In this document: in pieces, positions 1 through 10,987 of the stretch
Position numbering within the stretch: the stretch's first letter is position 1
How the letters are laid out: the number at the start of each line of letters is the position of its first letter
DNA from: Neisseria meningitidis
GTDB taxonomy: Bacteria; Pseudomonadota; Gammaproteobacteria; Burkholderiales; Neisseriaceae
Direction: 5' to 3'
Length of the DNA stretch: 64,000 nucleotides
Assembly (NCBI RefSeq): GCF_900638555.1
Contig: NZ_LR134525.1
Span: 496,001 to 560,000 of the forward strand
Program-made: the position numbers and the translations under genes
Notes under the pieces: generated by a model
Seen by the model: the letters and a program-made list of their open reading frames with translations, nothing else
Databases searched by the model: none
What the model was told of the DNA's origin: nothing

Positions 1-147
1 TCATAAATTACCCGAAACAACCAAAAATAACCGAAATCAAAAACCGGCTTCCCTGCGTGGGAATGAAATGGATTTTTCTTTGAGTTGCCGATGCGATAAA
101 ACGGATTGGCATAGGCTTGCGGCAGGATGATGCGTTTGGGGAAACAA

Positions 148-176
148 ATGCCGTCTGAAGGGCTTTCAGACGGCAT
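148..176. terminator. DUS inverted-pair terminator after tdfH
   Basis: An uptake sequence and its inverted copy (ATGCCGTCTGAA, 5-base loop, TTCAGACGGCAT) form a hairpin just beyond the end of the receptor gene. Inverted DUS pairs commonly serve as Rho-independent terminators in Neisseria. The bases left of it (1-147) hold no gene I can support. Confidence 0.7.
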
Positions 177-205
177 TGCGGTTTTCTACAAAACGCGGGC
201 TGCCT

Positions 206-2992
<2,787 letters not shown>

Positions 2993-3090
2993 TCAGACAA
3001 TTAGGAAATATATTAGCATTTTTTTCAGGCGGCATAAACATTAAAAAAGTGTAAATTTGATATACCGTCTGAAGATTTCAATTGGATATT

Positions 3091-3245
3091 TATAGTGGAT
3101 TAACAAAAACTGGTACGGCGTTGCCTCGCCTTAGCTCAAAGAGAACGATTCTCTAAGGTGCTGAAGCACCAAGTGAATCGGTTCCGTACTATTTGTACTG
3201 TCTGCGGCTTCGTCGCCTTGTCCTGATTTTTGTTAATCCACTATA
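3091..3245. repeat. Correia element (full, 155 bp)
   Basis: Ends are TATAGTGGATTAAC and GTTAATCCACTATA, and the internal CGATTCACTTGGTGCTTC region of the long class is present. It lies between tdfH and a dRS3 array. Together with the sequence to its right, up to about 3370, it recurs inverted near 29.5 kb. Confidence 0.95.
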
Positions 3246-3268
3246 AAGACCGTCGGGCATCTGCAGCC

Positions 3269-4222
3269 GTCATTCCCGCGCAGGCGGGAATCTAGTCGGT
3301 TCGGTTTCAGTTATTTCCGATAAATGCCTGTTGCTTTTCATTTCTAGATTCCCACTTTCGTGGGAATGACGGTTCAGTTGCTACGGTTACTGTCAAGTTT
3401 CGGTTATGTTGGAATTTCGGGAAACTTATGAATCGTCATTCCCGCGCAGGCGGGAATCTAGTCTGTTCGGTACGGAAACTTATCGGATAAAACGGTTTCT
3501 TCAGATTTTACGTTCTGGATTCCCACTTTCGTGGGAATGACGGGATGTAGGTTCGTAGGAATGACGTGGTGCAGGTTTCCGTGCGGATGGATTCGTCATT
3601 CCCGCGCAGGCGGGAATCTAGACCTTAGAACAACAGCAATATTCAAAGATTGAGACCTTTGCAATAACATAGGTTACTAAAATTTTATGCTCAATCTCAT
3701 TTTCAAAATGCAAAACTTTTCTGATTTTTCCTACTTTTTGCTCAATATTAGGAAAGTTTTAGGCAATTGAAAATTTTTTGGCGCATTTTTATGCGTCAAA
3801 TTTCGTTAACAGACTATTTTTGCAAAGGTCTCAGATTATCTGAAAGTCCGAGATTCTAGATTCCCGCGTTCGCGGGAATGACGGAAAGTGGCGGGAATGA
3901 CGGTTCGGGCATTCCTTAAATTACCCGTGTATCGCTGTAAATCTTAGAGATGGCGGAATATAGCGGATTAACAAAAACCAGTACGGCGTTGTCTCGCCTT
4001 AGCTCAAAGAGAACGATTCTCTGTTGCTACGGTTACTGTCAGGTTTCGGTTATGTTGGAATTTCGGGAAACTTATGAATCGTCATTCCCGCGCACGCGGG
4101 AATCTAGACCTTAGAACAACAGCAATATTCAAAGATTATCTGAAAGTCCGAGATTCTAGATTCCCGCCTGCGCGGGAATGACGAAAAGTGGCGGGAATGA
4201 CGAAAAGTTGCGGGAATGACGA
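3269..4222. repeat. dRS3/NIME array with a partial Correia copy
   Basis: At least eight dRS3 units (ATTCCC-N8-GGGAAT) sit at about 3270, 3348, 3438, 3520, 3597, 3861, 4083 and 4159, separated by 50-80-bp RS spacers: the neisserial intergenic mosaic element pattern. Two direct copies of a segment of about 190 bp lie at about 3834-4022 and 4135-4360. The first copy ends inside a truncated Correia element (3959-4022), and the second runs into the full element at 4297. A short reiteration of 'gcgggaatgacgaaaagt' at about 4190-4235 looks like slippage. No gene is present. Confidence 0.9.
3651..3833. mobile_element. ATR, 183-bp AT-rich MITE
   Basis: The element has perfect 14-bp terminal inverted repeats (TGAGACCTTTGCAA / TTGCAAAGGTCTCA), an AT-rich interior and no ORF. 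Its length is exactly 183 bp, the size reported for the neisserial ATR repeat. It is flanked by a GAT direct repeat, and the uninterrupted target is visible in the second copy of the same flanking sequence at about 4125-4145. The ends resemble those of IS5-family IS1106/IS1655, so it is probably mobilised in trans. Confidence 0.85.
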
Positions 4223-4296
4223 AAAGTTGCGGGAATGACGGTTCGGGCATTCCTTAAATCACCCGTGTATCGCTGTAAATCTTAGAGATGGCGGAA

Positions 4297-4451
4297 TATA
4301 GCGGATTAACAAAAACCAGTACGGCGTTGTCTCGCCTTAGCTCAAAGAGAACGATTCTCTAAGGTGCTGAAGCACCAAGTGAATCGGTTCCGTACTATTT
4401 GTACTGTCTGCGGCTTCGTCGCCTTGTCCTGATTTTTGTTAATCCACTATA
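4297..4451. repeat. Correia element (full, 155 bp)
   Basis: A complete long-class element with TATAGCGG and CCACTATA ends. It lies next to the terminator of the ybdD-cstA unit. Confidence 0.93.
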
Positions 4452-4458
4452 TTATAAA

Positions 4459-4491
4459 AATTCCGTCTGAAGCGGCGTTCAGACGGAATTT
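4459..4491. terminator. Variant DUS hairpin terminator after ybdD
   Basis: An inverted pair AATTCCGTCTGAA / TTCAGACGGAATT, with a variant first base of the uptake core (TTCCG instead of TGCCG). It lies 14 bp beyond the ybdD stop. Confidence 0.7.
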
Positions 4492-4504
4492 GTTTCAAGC
4501 AGGC

Positions 4505-4699
4505 TTAACAGCAGCGTCCGCCGTTTGCGCCGCAGCGGCGTTTGCGGCAATAGTCTTGAAACTGCAGCTTGGTCATCACGGGGGCGTTGGGATTATGTTT
4601 GCGCTGCTGTGCAACGTAGTTTTCATAATCGGGCACGCCCGCCATCAAGTTTGCCGTCAGCTTGATGGTTTTCCACCAAGACGCGAGCTTATGCTTCAC
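4505..4699 (-). CDS. ybdD: YbdD/YjiX (DUF466) family CstA partner
   Basis: A 64-residue protein with the family hallmarks MAGVPDYENYV, the middle motif MTKLQFQDYC and a cysteine-rich end (CRKRRCGANGGRCC; the usual family ending is GGxRCC). The best start is a GTG overlapping the last 11 bases of cstA, typical of translational coupling. YbdD/YjiX proteins are encoded directly after CstA/BtsT pyruvate transporters and are reported to be needed for transport activity. The upstream in-frame ORF is only antisense extension. Confidence 0.85.
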   Translation of the reverse strand: MKHKLASWWKTIKLTANLMAGVPDYENYVAQQRKHNPNAPVMTKLQFQDYCRKRRCGANGGRCC

Positions 4700-6770
4700 T
4701 TTGTGCCTCCGGCTGTTTGCCGTCGCGGTACACCGCCGGGATTTCTTTGGCGGTCGGCCAGCCGACTTTGCGTGCTTTGAGGGCGGTACGCAAACCGTAC
4801 GCGGCGACAATCACGACAACCGACAAGAAGAGGATGGTCAGACCGGCATTAATCTTGTCGTTGAAGATGATTTGCGCCATTTCGCCGATGTCTTTGGCAG
4901 GCGCAAGGACTTCGTTTTTAGCCAATGCGTCGCTGTATTTGCCGGTGTGGGCAAGGAAGCTGATGCGCGGATCGCTGTGGAACAGTTTTTGCAGGCCGGC
5001 GTAGCAGGTTACGAACAGTACGCCGACGGCGGGAACGAGTACCACCCAAACATAACGGTCGCGTTTCATCTTAATCAGCACCACGGCACACATAATCAAG
5101 GCCACGCCCGCCAGCATTTGGTTGGCGATGCCGAACAAAGGCCAGAGCGAGTTGATGCCGCCCAGCGGGTCGGTTACGCCGGTGTAGAGAAAGTAGCCCC
5201 ACAATGCCACGGCGAAGAAGGTCGCAATCAGGTTGGCGGGGATGGAGTCGGTGTTGCCGAAAGGTTTGTAGAAGATGCTGCCCAAGTCTTGAATCATAAA
5301 ACGTGCGACGCGCGTACCGGCATCGACGGCGGTCAGGATGAACAAGGCTTCAAACAATAGGGCGAAGTGATACCAGAACGCCATCATCGCCTCGCCCGGA
5401 ATCAGGCGGCTCATAATGTGCGCCATACCGACTGCGAGGGTTGGCGCACCGCCTGCACGGGAAAGGATGGTGTTTTCGCCCACTTCCTTAGCGGTATGCA
5501 ACAGGGTTGCCGCATCGACAGGGAATTGCAGCTTGGTGGTAATCACTTCGGCGGCGGTGTTGGCATCCGTACCGATCAGGGCGGCAGGGCTGTTCATGGC
5601 GAAGTACACGCCGGGATCAAGCGATGCGGCGGCGGCAAGCGCCATAATGGCTACGAAACTTTCCATCAACATACCACCGTAACCAACCATACGGACGTGG
5701 GTTTCGTTTTCCAGCATTTTCGGCGTGGTGCCGGAGGAAATCAGCGCGTGGAAGCCCGAAACCGCACCGCAGGCGATGGTGATGAAGAGGAACGGGAACA
5801 ATGCGCCTGAGAATACCGGACCCGAACCGTCGATAAAGTGGGTTACGGCAGGCATTTGCAAAGTGGGATTGACGATGACGATGCCCAAAGCCAAGGCCGC
5901 AATCGTACCGATTTTCAGGAAGGTGGAGAGATAGTCGCGCGGAGTGAGCAGCAACCATACGGGCAATACGGAGGCGACAAAGCCGTAAATCATAATCGCC
6001 CAAGTGAGCTGGATGCCGTCAAGGTCGAACCAATGTCCGATGGAACTTTTCGCCACATCTTCGCCGTAAATTACCGCCAGCATCAGCAAAATAAAGCCGA
6101 CGATGGAAATCTCGCCGATTTTGCCCGGACGGATATAGCGCGTGTAAATACCCATAAACAGGGCAATCGGCATAGTGGCGGCGATGGTAAACGTACCCCA
6201 AGGGCTGTGAACAAGTGCTTTTACGACAATCAACGCCAACACCGCCATAATGATGACCATAATCATCAAAATACCGATGGAGGCAATCACGCCGGGGACA
6301 GTGCCGAGTTCCTGTTTCACAATATCGCCCAAAGACTTACCGTCGCGGCGCATAGAGACGAACAAGACTATCATATCCTGTACCGCGCCGGCAAACACCA
6401 CGCCGAAGATAATCCACAAAGTACCGGGCAGGTAACCCATTTGCGCCGCCAAAACCGGGCCGACCAAGGGGCCCGCGCCGGCAATCGCGGCAAAGTGGTG
6501 TCCGAACAATACGCCCTTGTGCGTCGGAACGTAGTCCAAGCCGTCGTTGTGGCGTTCTGCCGGAGTCAGGCGGTTAGGATCGAGCCGCATTACGCGGTTG
6601 GCGATGTAGAGGCTGTAAAAACGGTAGGCGATGCAGTAAACGGATATGGCGGCGGTAACCATCCATACCGCGCTGACCTGTTCGCCTCGGCTGAGAGCCA
6701 GAGTGGTAAAGGATGCTAAGCCGACCAGTACCACTATGCCCCAAATGAGGAAGGTTTTGAGTGATTTCAT
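4689..6770 (-). CDS. cstA: CstA-family carbon-starvation (pyruvate/peptide) transporter
   Basis: A 693-residue polytopic inner-membrane protein of the CstA/BtsT family. The conserved block HFAAIAGAGPLVGPVLAAQ is near residue 90, followed by about 16 hydrophobic segments and the FALLFEALFILTAVDAGTR region that precedes the C-terminal domain. The family takes up pyruvate and possibly peptides during carbon limitation. It is followed by overlapping ybdD, forming a two-gene operon. The start at 6770 gives a conventional N-terminus (MKSLKTFLIWG) followed at once by a first membrane helix. Confidence 0.95.
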   Translation of the reverse strand: MKSLKTFLIWGIVVLVGLASFTTLALSRGEQVSAVWMVTAAISVYCIAYRFYSLYIANRVMRLDPNRLTPAERHNDGLDYVPTHKGVLFGHHFAAIAGAGPLVGPVLAAQMGYLPGTLWIIFGVVFAGAVQDMIVLFVSMRRDGKSLGDIVKQELGTVPGVIASIGILMIMVIIMAVLALIVVKALVHSPWGTFTIAATMPIALFMGIYTRYIRPGKIGEISIVGFILLMLAVIYGEDVAKSSIGHWFDLDGIQLTWAIMIYGFVASVLPVWLLLTPRDYLSTFLKIGTIAALALGIVIVNPTLQMPAVTHFIDGSGPVFSGALFPFLFITIACGAVSGFHALISSGTTPKMLENETHVRMVGYGGMLMESFVAIMALAAAASLDPGVYFAMNSPAALIGTDANTAAEVITTKLQFPVDAATLLHTAKEVGENTILSRAGGAPTLAVGMAHIMSRLIPGEAMMAFWYHFALLFEALFILTAVDAGTRVARFMIQDLGSIFYKPFGNTDSIPANLIATFFAVALWGYFLYTGVTDPLGGINSLWPLFGIANQMLAGVALIMCAVVLIKMKRDRYVWVVLVPAVGVLFVTCYAGLQKLFHSDPRISFLAHTGKYSDALAKNEVLAPAKDIGEMAQIIFNDKINAGLTILFLSVVVIVAAYGLRTALKARKVGWPTAKEIPAVYRDGKQPEAQSEA

Positions 6771-7245
6771 CGAATAAATCCTTATCTCACACTGTCGGAA
6801 TATGCCTGAACGGCGGGAAACGGATGACCGCCTGCCGGCACGGGCACAAACCGGAGTCTGAATGATTGACGAAGTATGAAACAGTGCGCTTGTCGGGATT
6901 TGTGCCTTATGCCCGCATCAAACAGTGCAGGGATGCGGGCGCACAAAACGTTAAACGCCGAATAGGATTTTAATGCAAATTAGCACACTGATAGCGGTTT
7001 TTACTTGGAATTTGGAAAAAATTTACATTCCTTCGGGCGGACAGGCGGGTTTGGACGGCATCGTCAGGCAAAAGGCGGCGCCGGAAGACGGGTAAAGAAG
7101 GGGCGCGCAATCCGGATTATTGATTCATCGCGGGTAAATTCCGGTTATCGGGCTTGTGTGTTTGCGCGTCCGTTTATAGTATGGCGTTGCCGCAGCTTGG
7201 AATCAGGGCGGTTGTTTCATATCTTATTTTTATTGGGGAGCTTTT
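6771..7245. other. Intergenic region between cstA and the lysozyme-inhibitor gene
   Basis: 475 bp between divergent genes. It must hold both promoters, but no clear -35/-10 pair, operator or repeat stands out. Short ORFs here lack supporting features. Confidence 0.5.
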
Positions 7246-7626
7246 ATGAATATCAGGTTTTTCGCGCTGACCGTACCGGTTTTGTCTTTGGCGGCCTGTG
7301 CCGTGCCGGAGGCGTATGATGACGGCGGACGAGGGCATATGCCGCCCGTTCAAAACCAAGCCGGCACGGCAGATTTTCGGGCATTTTCCTGCGAGAACGG
7401 TTTGTCTGTGCACGTCCGCCGTTTGGACGGCGGCAGAATCGCGTTGCGGTTGGACGGCAGGCGTGCCGTCCTCTCTTCCGACGTTGCCGCATCCGGCGAA
7501 CGCTATACCGCCGAACACGGTTTGTTCGGAAACGGAACCGAGTGGCATCAGAAAGGCGGCGAAGCCTTTTTCGGCTTTACCGATGCCTACGGCAATTCGG
7601 TCGAAACCTCCTGCCGCGCCCGCTAA
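7246..7626 (+). CDS. sliC: MliC-family lipoprotein, C-type lysozyme inhibitor (SliC-like)
   Basis: A 126-residue lipoprotein. The signal peptide ends in a lipobox (SLAAC, Cys19). The C-terminal half fits the MliC/PliC fold, with a paired-cysteine pattern (FSCENG near residue 58 and ETSC near the end), the FSCENGLSVHVRR start and a GEAFFGFTD strand. In Neisseria two such proteins are known, ACP and SliC; the location and lipoprotein signal favour SliC, which is surface-exposed and blocks host lysozyme. The gene is monocistronic: a GGAG ribosome site lies 9 bases upstream and a hairpin terminator follows. Confidence 0.8.
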   Translation: MNIRFFALTVPVLSLAACAVPEAYDDGGRGHMPPVQNQAGTADFRAFSCENGLSVHVRRLDGGRIALRLDGRRAVLSSDVAASGERYTAEHGLFGNGTEWHQKGGEAFFGFTDAYGNSVETSCRAR

Positions 7627-7644
7627 ACGGGGCAGCCTGTTTGA

Positions 7645-7675
7645 ACCGCCGTCCGGATTTTTCGGGCGGTTTTTT
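7645..7675 (+). terminator. Rho-independent terminator of sliC
   Basis: Arms ACCGCC and GGCGGT, closed by a TCCGGATTTTTCGGG-like inner part and followed by six T residues. Confidence 0.7.
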
Positions 7676-7829
7676 GTACCGGTTTTGTTTTGGCCGTCGG
7701 CTGGTTCCGGCGGTTTTCGGGCGTGGCGGATTATTTTTCGTTTTGTTCCGGGTTTATTCTATCGGCAGCGGCTCAATGCCAACTTTAAACCTGCTCCGAT
7801 TTCTTCAGGGCTGTTATCCAATGATAAAA

Positions 7830-7984
7830 TATAGTGGATTAACAAAAATCAGGACAAGGCGACGAAGCCGCAGACAGTACAGATAGTACGGAACCGATTC
7901 ACTTGGTGCTTCAGCACCTTAGAGAATCGTTCTCTTTGAGCTAAGGCGAGGCAACGCTGTACTGGTTTTTGTTAATCCACTATA
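7830..7984. repeat. Correia element (full, 155 bp)
   Basis: A complete long-class element. Its right end plus the following AT creates TATAAT (7981-7986), a consensus -10 reading toward gabD about 300 bp away. Confidence 0.93.
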
Positions 7985-8289
7985 ATGTTCGGATTTTTGC
8001 CATACTCTACCACACGTTGCAACTGCAATCTTTGCTCCTTATATATTGCACCCCATCAAAGGGCTGCATTACTTTTCTTTCTAAAGATTACTATCGTATA
8101 AAAAATATTTTTCTTAAACGACAGGGATTGCGCCCGCGCCATATTCAGACACCGCCCGGATGTTGCGCTGCCCGATCGGATGCTTCAGACGGCATCGGAA
8201 GGGTTTGCAGTTTTGGAATATGAAGATGATAATGTCCGCGAGATTGACGGCATTTGAAAGCGGTTATTCCGCATACCGGAGGATACGAA
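7985..8289. other. Intergenic region upstream of gabD
   Basis: About 300 bp without a supported gene. It contains a stretch of about 40 bp (8038-8080) that recurs, inverted, next to another Correia element at 44542-44580. A DUS is present at about 8183-8194. Confidence 0.5.
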
Positions 8290-9723
8290 ATGAACGAATA
8301 TTCCCAATTAATCAAGCATCCCGATATTTCCCTTTCCCCGATTTCAGACGGCATCGGGGTCGGCAATCCGGCAACGGGCGAAATTTTGGCGTATGTCCGC
8401 AATACGGGTTCGGACAAACTGAAAAACCTGATTCAAAAGGCGGCGGCAGCGCAAAAATTATGGGCGGCGAAAACTGCTTTGGAACGCGCCGACATATTGT
8501 GGCGTTGGTATTTTTTAGTTAAAGAAAACAAAGAAGCACTGGCGCGCCTGATGACGATGGAGCAGGGCAAAAGCCTGACCGAGTCGCGCGGCGAAATCGA
8601 TTATGCGGCTTCGTTTGTGCGCTGGTTTGCCGAAGAAGCGCGGCGGATTGACGGCGATGTGTTAACGAGTGTAAAAGCGTCGCAAAAACTGATTGTGTTG
8701 AAACAGCCTGTCGGCGTTACCGCCGCGATTACGCCGTGGAACTTCCCATCTGCAATGATTGCGCGCAAGGCTGCGCCTGCTTTGGCGGTGGGCTGCGCGA
8801 TGATCGTCAAACCCGCATCGCTCACGCCTTTGAGTGCGTATGCGTTGGTCGTGCTGGCTTATGAAGCGGGCGTACCACAGGATTTGTTGCCCGTCGTCAG
8901 CGGTCGCGCATCGGAAATCGGCCGTGAATTTGCCACGAACCCGATTATCCGCAAAATCAGCTTCACCGGCTCTACCGAAGTCGGTGCGAAAATTTTTGCC
9001 GACAGCGCGGCGGACATTAAAAAACTCAGTTTGGAGCTGGGCGGCAACGCGCCGTTTATCGTGTTTGACGATGCCGATTTGGACAAAGCCGTCGAAGGTG
9101 CGCTCGCCAGCAAGTTCCGCAACAGCGGTCAGACCTGCGTCTGCACCAACCGCGTTTACGCCCAATCGGGCATTTACGACGCATTTTGCCGCAAATTGAG
9201 TGAAAAAGCAGCCGCGCTCAAATTGGGCAACGGCTTGGAGGATGGCGTAAACCAAGGGCCGCTGATTGAGGAAAAAGCGGTAGAAAAAGTCGAGCAGCAC
9301 ATCGCCGACGCGCTCTCAAAAGGCGCGGTCTGTCTGACCGGCGGCAAACGCAGCGCGTTGGGCGGAACGTTTTTTGAGCCGACTGTTTTAAGCGGCGTAA
9401 CGGCGCAAATGGCGGTGGCACGCGAAGAAACCTTCGGGCCGTTGTGTCCGGTATTCCGTTTTGAAACCGAAGCCGAGGTCATCGAGGCTGCGAACAATAC
9501 GGAATACGGTTTGGCAGCTTACCTTTTCACCGCCGACACCGCCCGCCAATGGCGCGTCGGCGAAGCCTTGGAATACGGTATGGTCGGCATCAATACGGGC
9601 TTAATCAGCAATGAAGCGGCACCGTTCGGCGGCGTGAAACGTAGCGGTTTGGGACGTGAAGGCAGCAAATACGGTGCGGACGAATATCTAGAATTGAAAT
9701 ATCTGTGTATGGATGTCGGGTGA
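8290..9723 (+). CDS. gabD: NAD(P)-dependent succinate-semialdehyde dehydrogenase
   Basis: A 477-residue aldehyde dehydrogenase of the GabD group. Visible motifs are the cofactor-site PWNFPSAMIARKAAPAL near residue 145, FTGSTEVGAKI (Rossmann glycine) near 230, the catalytic glutamate in LELGGNAPFIVFDDAD near 254 and the catalytic cysteine in NSGQTCVCTNR near 288. It oxidises succinate semialdehyde to succinate. The start was chosen at the ATG after GGATACGAA. An uptake sequence inside the N-terminal coding region is read as ISDGIG. A DUS hairpin follows the stop. Confidence 0.92.
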   Translation: MNEYSQLIKHPDISLSPISDGIGVGNPATGEILAYVRNTGSDKLKNLIQKAAAAQKLWAAKTALERADILWRWYFLVKENKEALARLMTMEQGKSLTESRGEIDYAASFVRWFAEEARRIDGDVLTSVKASQKLIVLKQPVGVTAAITPWNFPSAMIARKAAPALAVGCAMIVKPASLTPLSAYALVVLAYEAGVPQDLLPVVSGRASEIGREFATNPIIRKISFTGSTEVGAKIFADSAADIKKLSLELGGNAPFIVFDDADLDKAVEGALASKFRNSGQTCVCTNRVYAQSGIYDAFCRKLSEKAAALKLGNGLEDGVNQGPLIEEKAVEKVEQHIADALSKGAVCLTGGKRSALGGTFFEPTVLSGVTAQMAVAREETFGPLCPVFRFETEAEVIEAANNTEYGLAAYLFTADTARQWRVGEALEYGMVGINTGLISNEAAPFGGVKRSGLGREGSKYGADEYLELKYLCMDVG

Positions 9724-9726
9724 CGG

Positions 9727-9758
9727 ATGCCGTCTGAACGGCAGGATTTCAGACGGCG
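9727..9758 (+). terminator. DUS hairpin terminator after gabD
   Basis: GCCGTCTGAA and TTCAGACGGC in inverted orientation, immediately after the gabD stop. Confidence 0.65.
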
Positions 9759-9831
9759 CCGCATTTTAAGCAGTCTCTATCTGTTGTACAATGCGCCCTG
9801 TTTTTACGGTTATTTTTGATTTGAACAAGAT

Positions 9832-10620
9832 ATGATGGAAAACGGAAAAACAGTCCCGAGATGGCGTTTTGCCTTGAAAAGTGCGGGCTGGCACCTCTTA
9901 ATCAGCCTGTCGGTTGCAGGGCTGGCGGCATTGCTGGTTTTTAAGGTTTGGTATCCTTATCCTTATGCCGAGCTGACGGGAGGGCTGTCGCTTTATCAGC
10001 TGGTGGTGGCTGTCGATATTGTATGTGGTCCGCTGCTGACTTTAATTTTGGCAAGCCCGAAGAAAAAGACAAAGGCACGCATGGTCGATTTTTCCATGGT
10101 CGGCATCATCCAGCTGGCGGCTTTGGTGTACGGTCTGCACAGCGTTTCGCTGGCGCGTCCTGTGGTGGAAGCGTTTGAACAGGATCGTATGACCATTGTT
10201 ACGGCGGCGGAAGTCGTGGTCGAAGATTTGCACAAAGCCCCCGAAGGGCTGCAAAGCCTGTCGTGGTTCGGCATCCGCCGCATTGCATTGAAAGAACCTG
10301 AGGATGCGGATGAGAAGAACAAGACGCTGGATTTGTCCCTGAAAGGTATCGAGCCGAGTATGCGTCCCGACCAGTGGCTGCCGTATTCCGACAAGGAAGC
10401 AGAAGAAATCCGCAAACATCTGAAACCGCTGAAAGTCTTGGCGGATGCGAGAAAAACGACGGTTGCGGACATTCTGAAACAGGCAGGTCTCGCCGAAGGG
10501 GAGGAGCTGTATTACCTGCCGTTTACCAGCAGCAGGCAGAAAGAGTGGATAGTCATTACCGATAAAGAGGGCAACACCAAAGGCTACGCGCCGATAGACG
10601 GCTTCATCATCACCCCTTAA
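9832..10620 (+). CDS. tfpZ: TfpX/TfpZ-family type IV pilin accessory protein
   Basis: 262 residues with four predicted membrane helices in the N-terminal 110 residues (about 18-40, 55-75, 84-104 and one short) and a soluble C-terminal domain. It matches the TfpZ/TfpX family first described as pilin-specific accessory proteins encoded beside particular pilin genes (Pseudomonas, Acinetobacter, Moraxella). No pilin gene lies nearby, so its partner is unclear. It starts ATGATG; either Met may be used. Confidence 0.8.
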   Translation: MMENGKTVPRWRFALKSAGWHLLISLSVAGLAALLVFKVWYPYPYAELTGGLSLYQLVVAVDIVCGPLLTLILASPKKKTKARMVDFSMVGIIQLAALVYGLHSVSLARPVVEAFEQDRMTIVTAAEVVVEDLHKAPEGLQSLSWFGIRRIALKEPEDADEKNKTLDLSLKGIEPSMRPDQWLPYSDKEAEEIRKHLKPLKVLADARKTTVADILKQAGLAEGEELYYLPFTSSRQKEWIVITDKEGNTKGYAPIDGFIITP

Positions 10621-10987
10621 GCGTTGGGACTCCGTCCGCACTCGAACATCCGTTCTTCGCGGCGGTAGAATCAGACTGTATTTGAGAGGGGCGCAACCCC
10701 TCAATCAGGGCAACACATAGGGGAAGGCTTTATGTGCCGTCCGTGTGTTGAAACATTTCAAAATAAGCTCATGCCGTCCGAACATCCTTTCAGACGGTAT
10801 GGCATTTTGCCATTGCCCCGATAAGCTGTTAAACTATTTAAATTATTTCGACCGAAGGTACACGCACATGCAAGACCCCGAGCAGAGCAGCAAGCCCGCC
10901 CGCCGTTTTTTGTGCGTACCGTCTGTTCAGGCAGCTTGAGCGCTTCAGGCTGCCTTTTCGCGTTTGAACTTGAGGAATACGAAAATC
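10621..10987. promoter_or_regulatory. Leader region upstream of the TerC-like gene
   Basis: A 367-bp region with three inverted repeats: a GGGG/CCCC hairpin at about 10684-10703; a DUS-like pair at 10771-10805 (one half variant, GCCGTCCGAA), probably the tfpZ terminator; and AGGCAGC / GCTGCCT followed by four T at 10931-10957. The last hairpin overlaps the end of a possible 23-codon ORF (10868-10939) and precedes the terC-like start by about 30 bp, an arrangement like an attenuator. I could not match a known riboswitch consensus. Confidence 0.4.

Noticed and set aside
3269..4222. CRISPR-like repeated hairpins
   Set aside because: Repeats are dRS3 (ATTCCC-N8-GGGAAT) with recurring RS spacers, not unique spacers; no cas genes in the window.
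4662..5360. 232-codon ORF antisense to cstA
   Set aside because: Antisense of a membrane protein with no conserved features.
10621..10740. Possible structured RNA (6S-like strings on the minus strand)
   Set aside because: A short resemblance (GGATGTTCGAGTGCGG, GAGTCCC) is not backed by a closing stem, and it would run into the tfpZ coding sequence.
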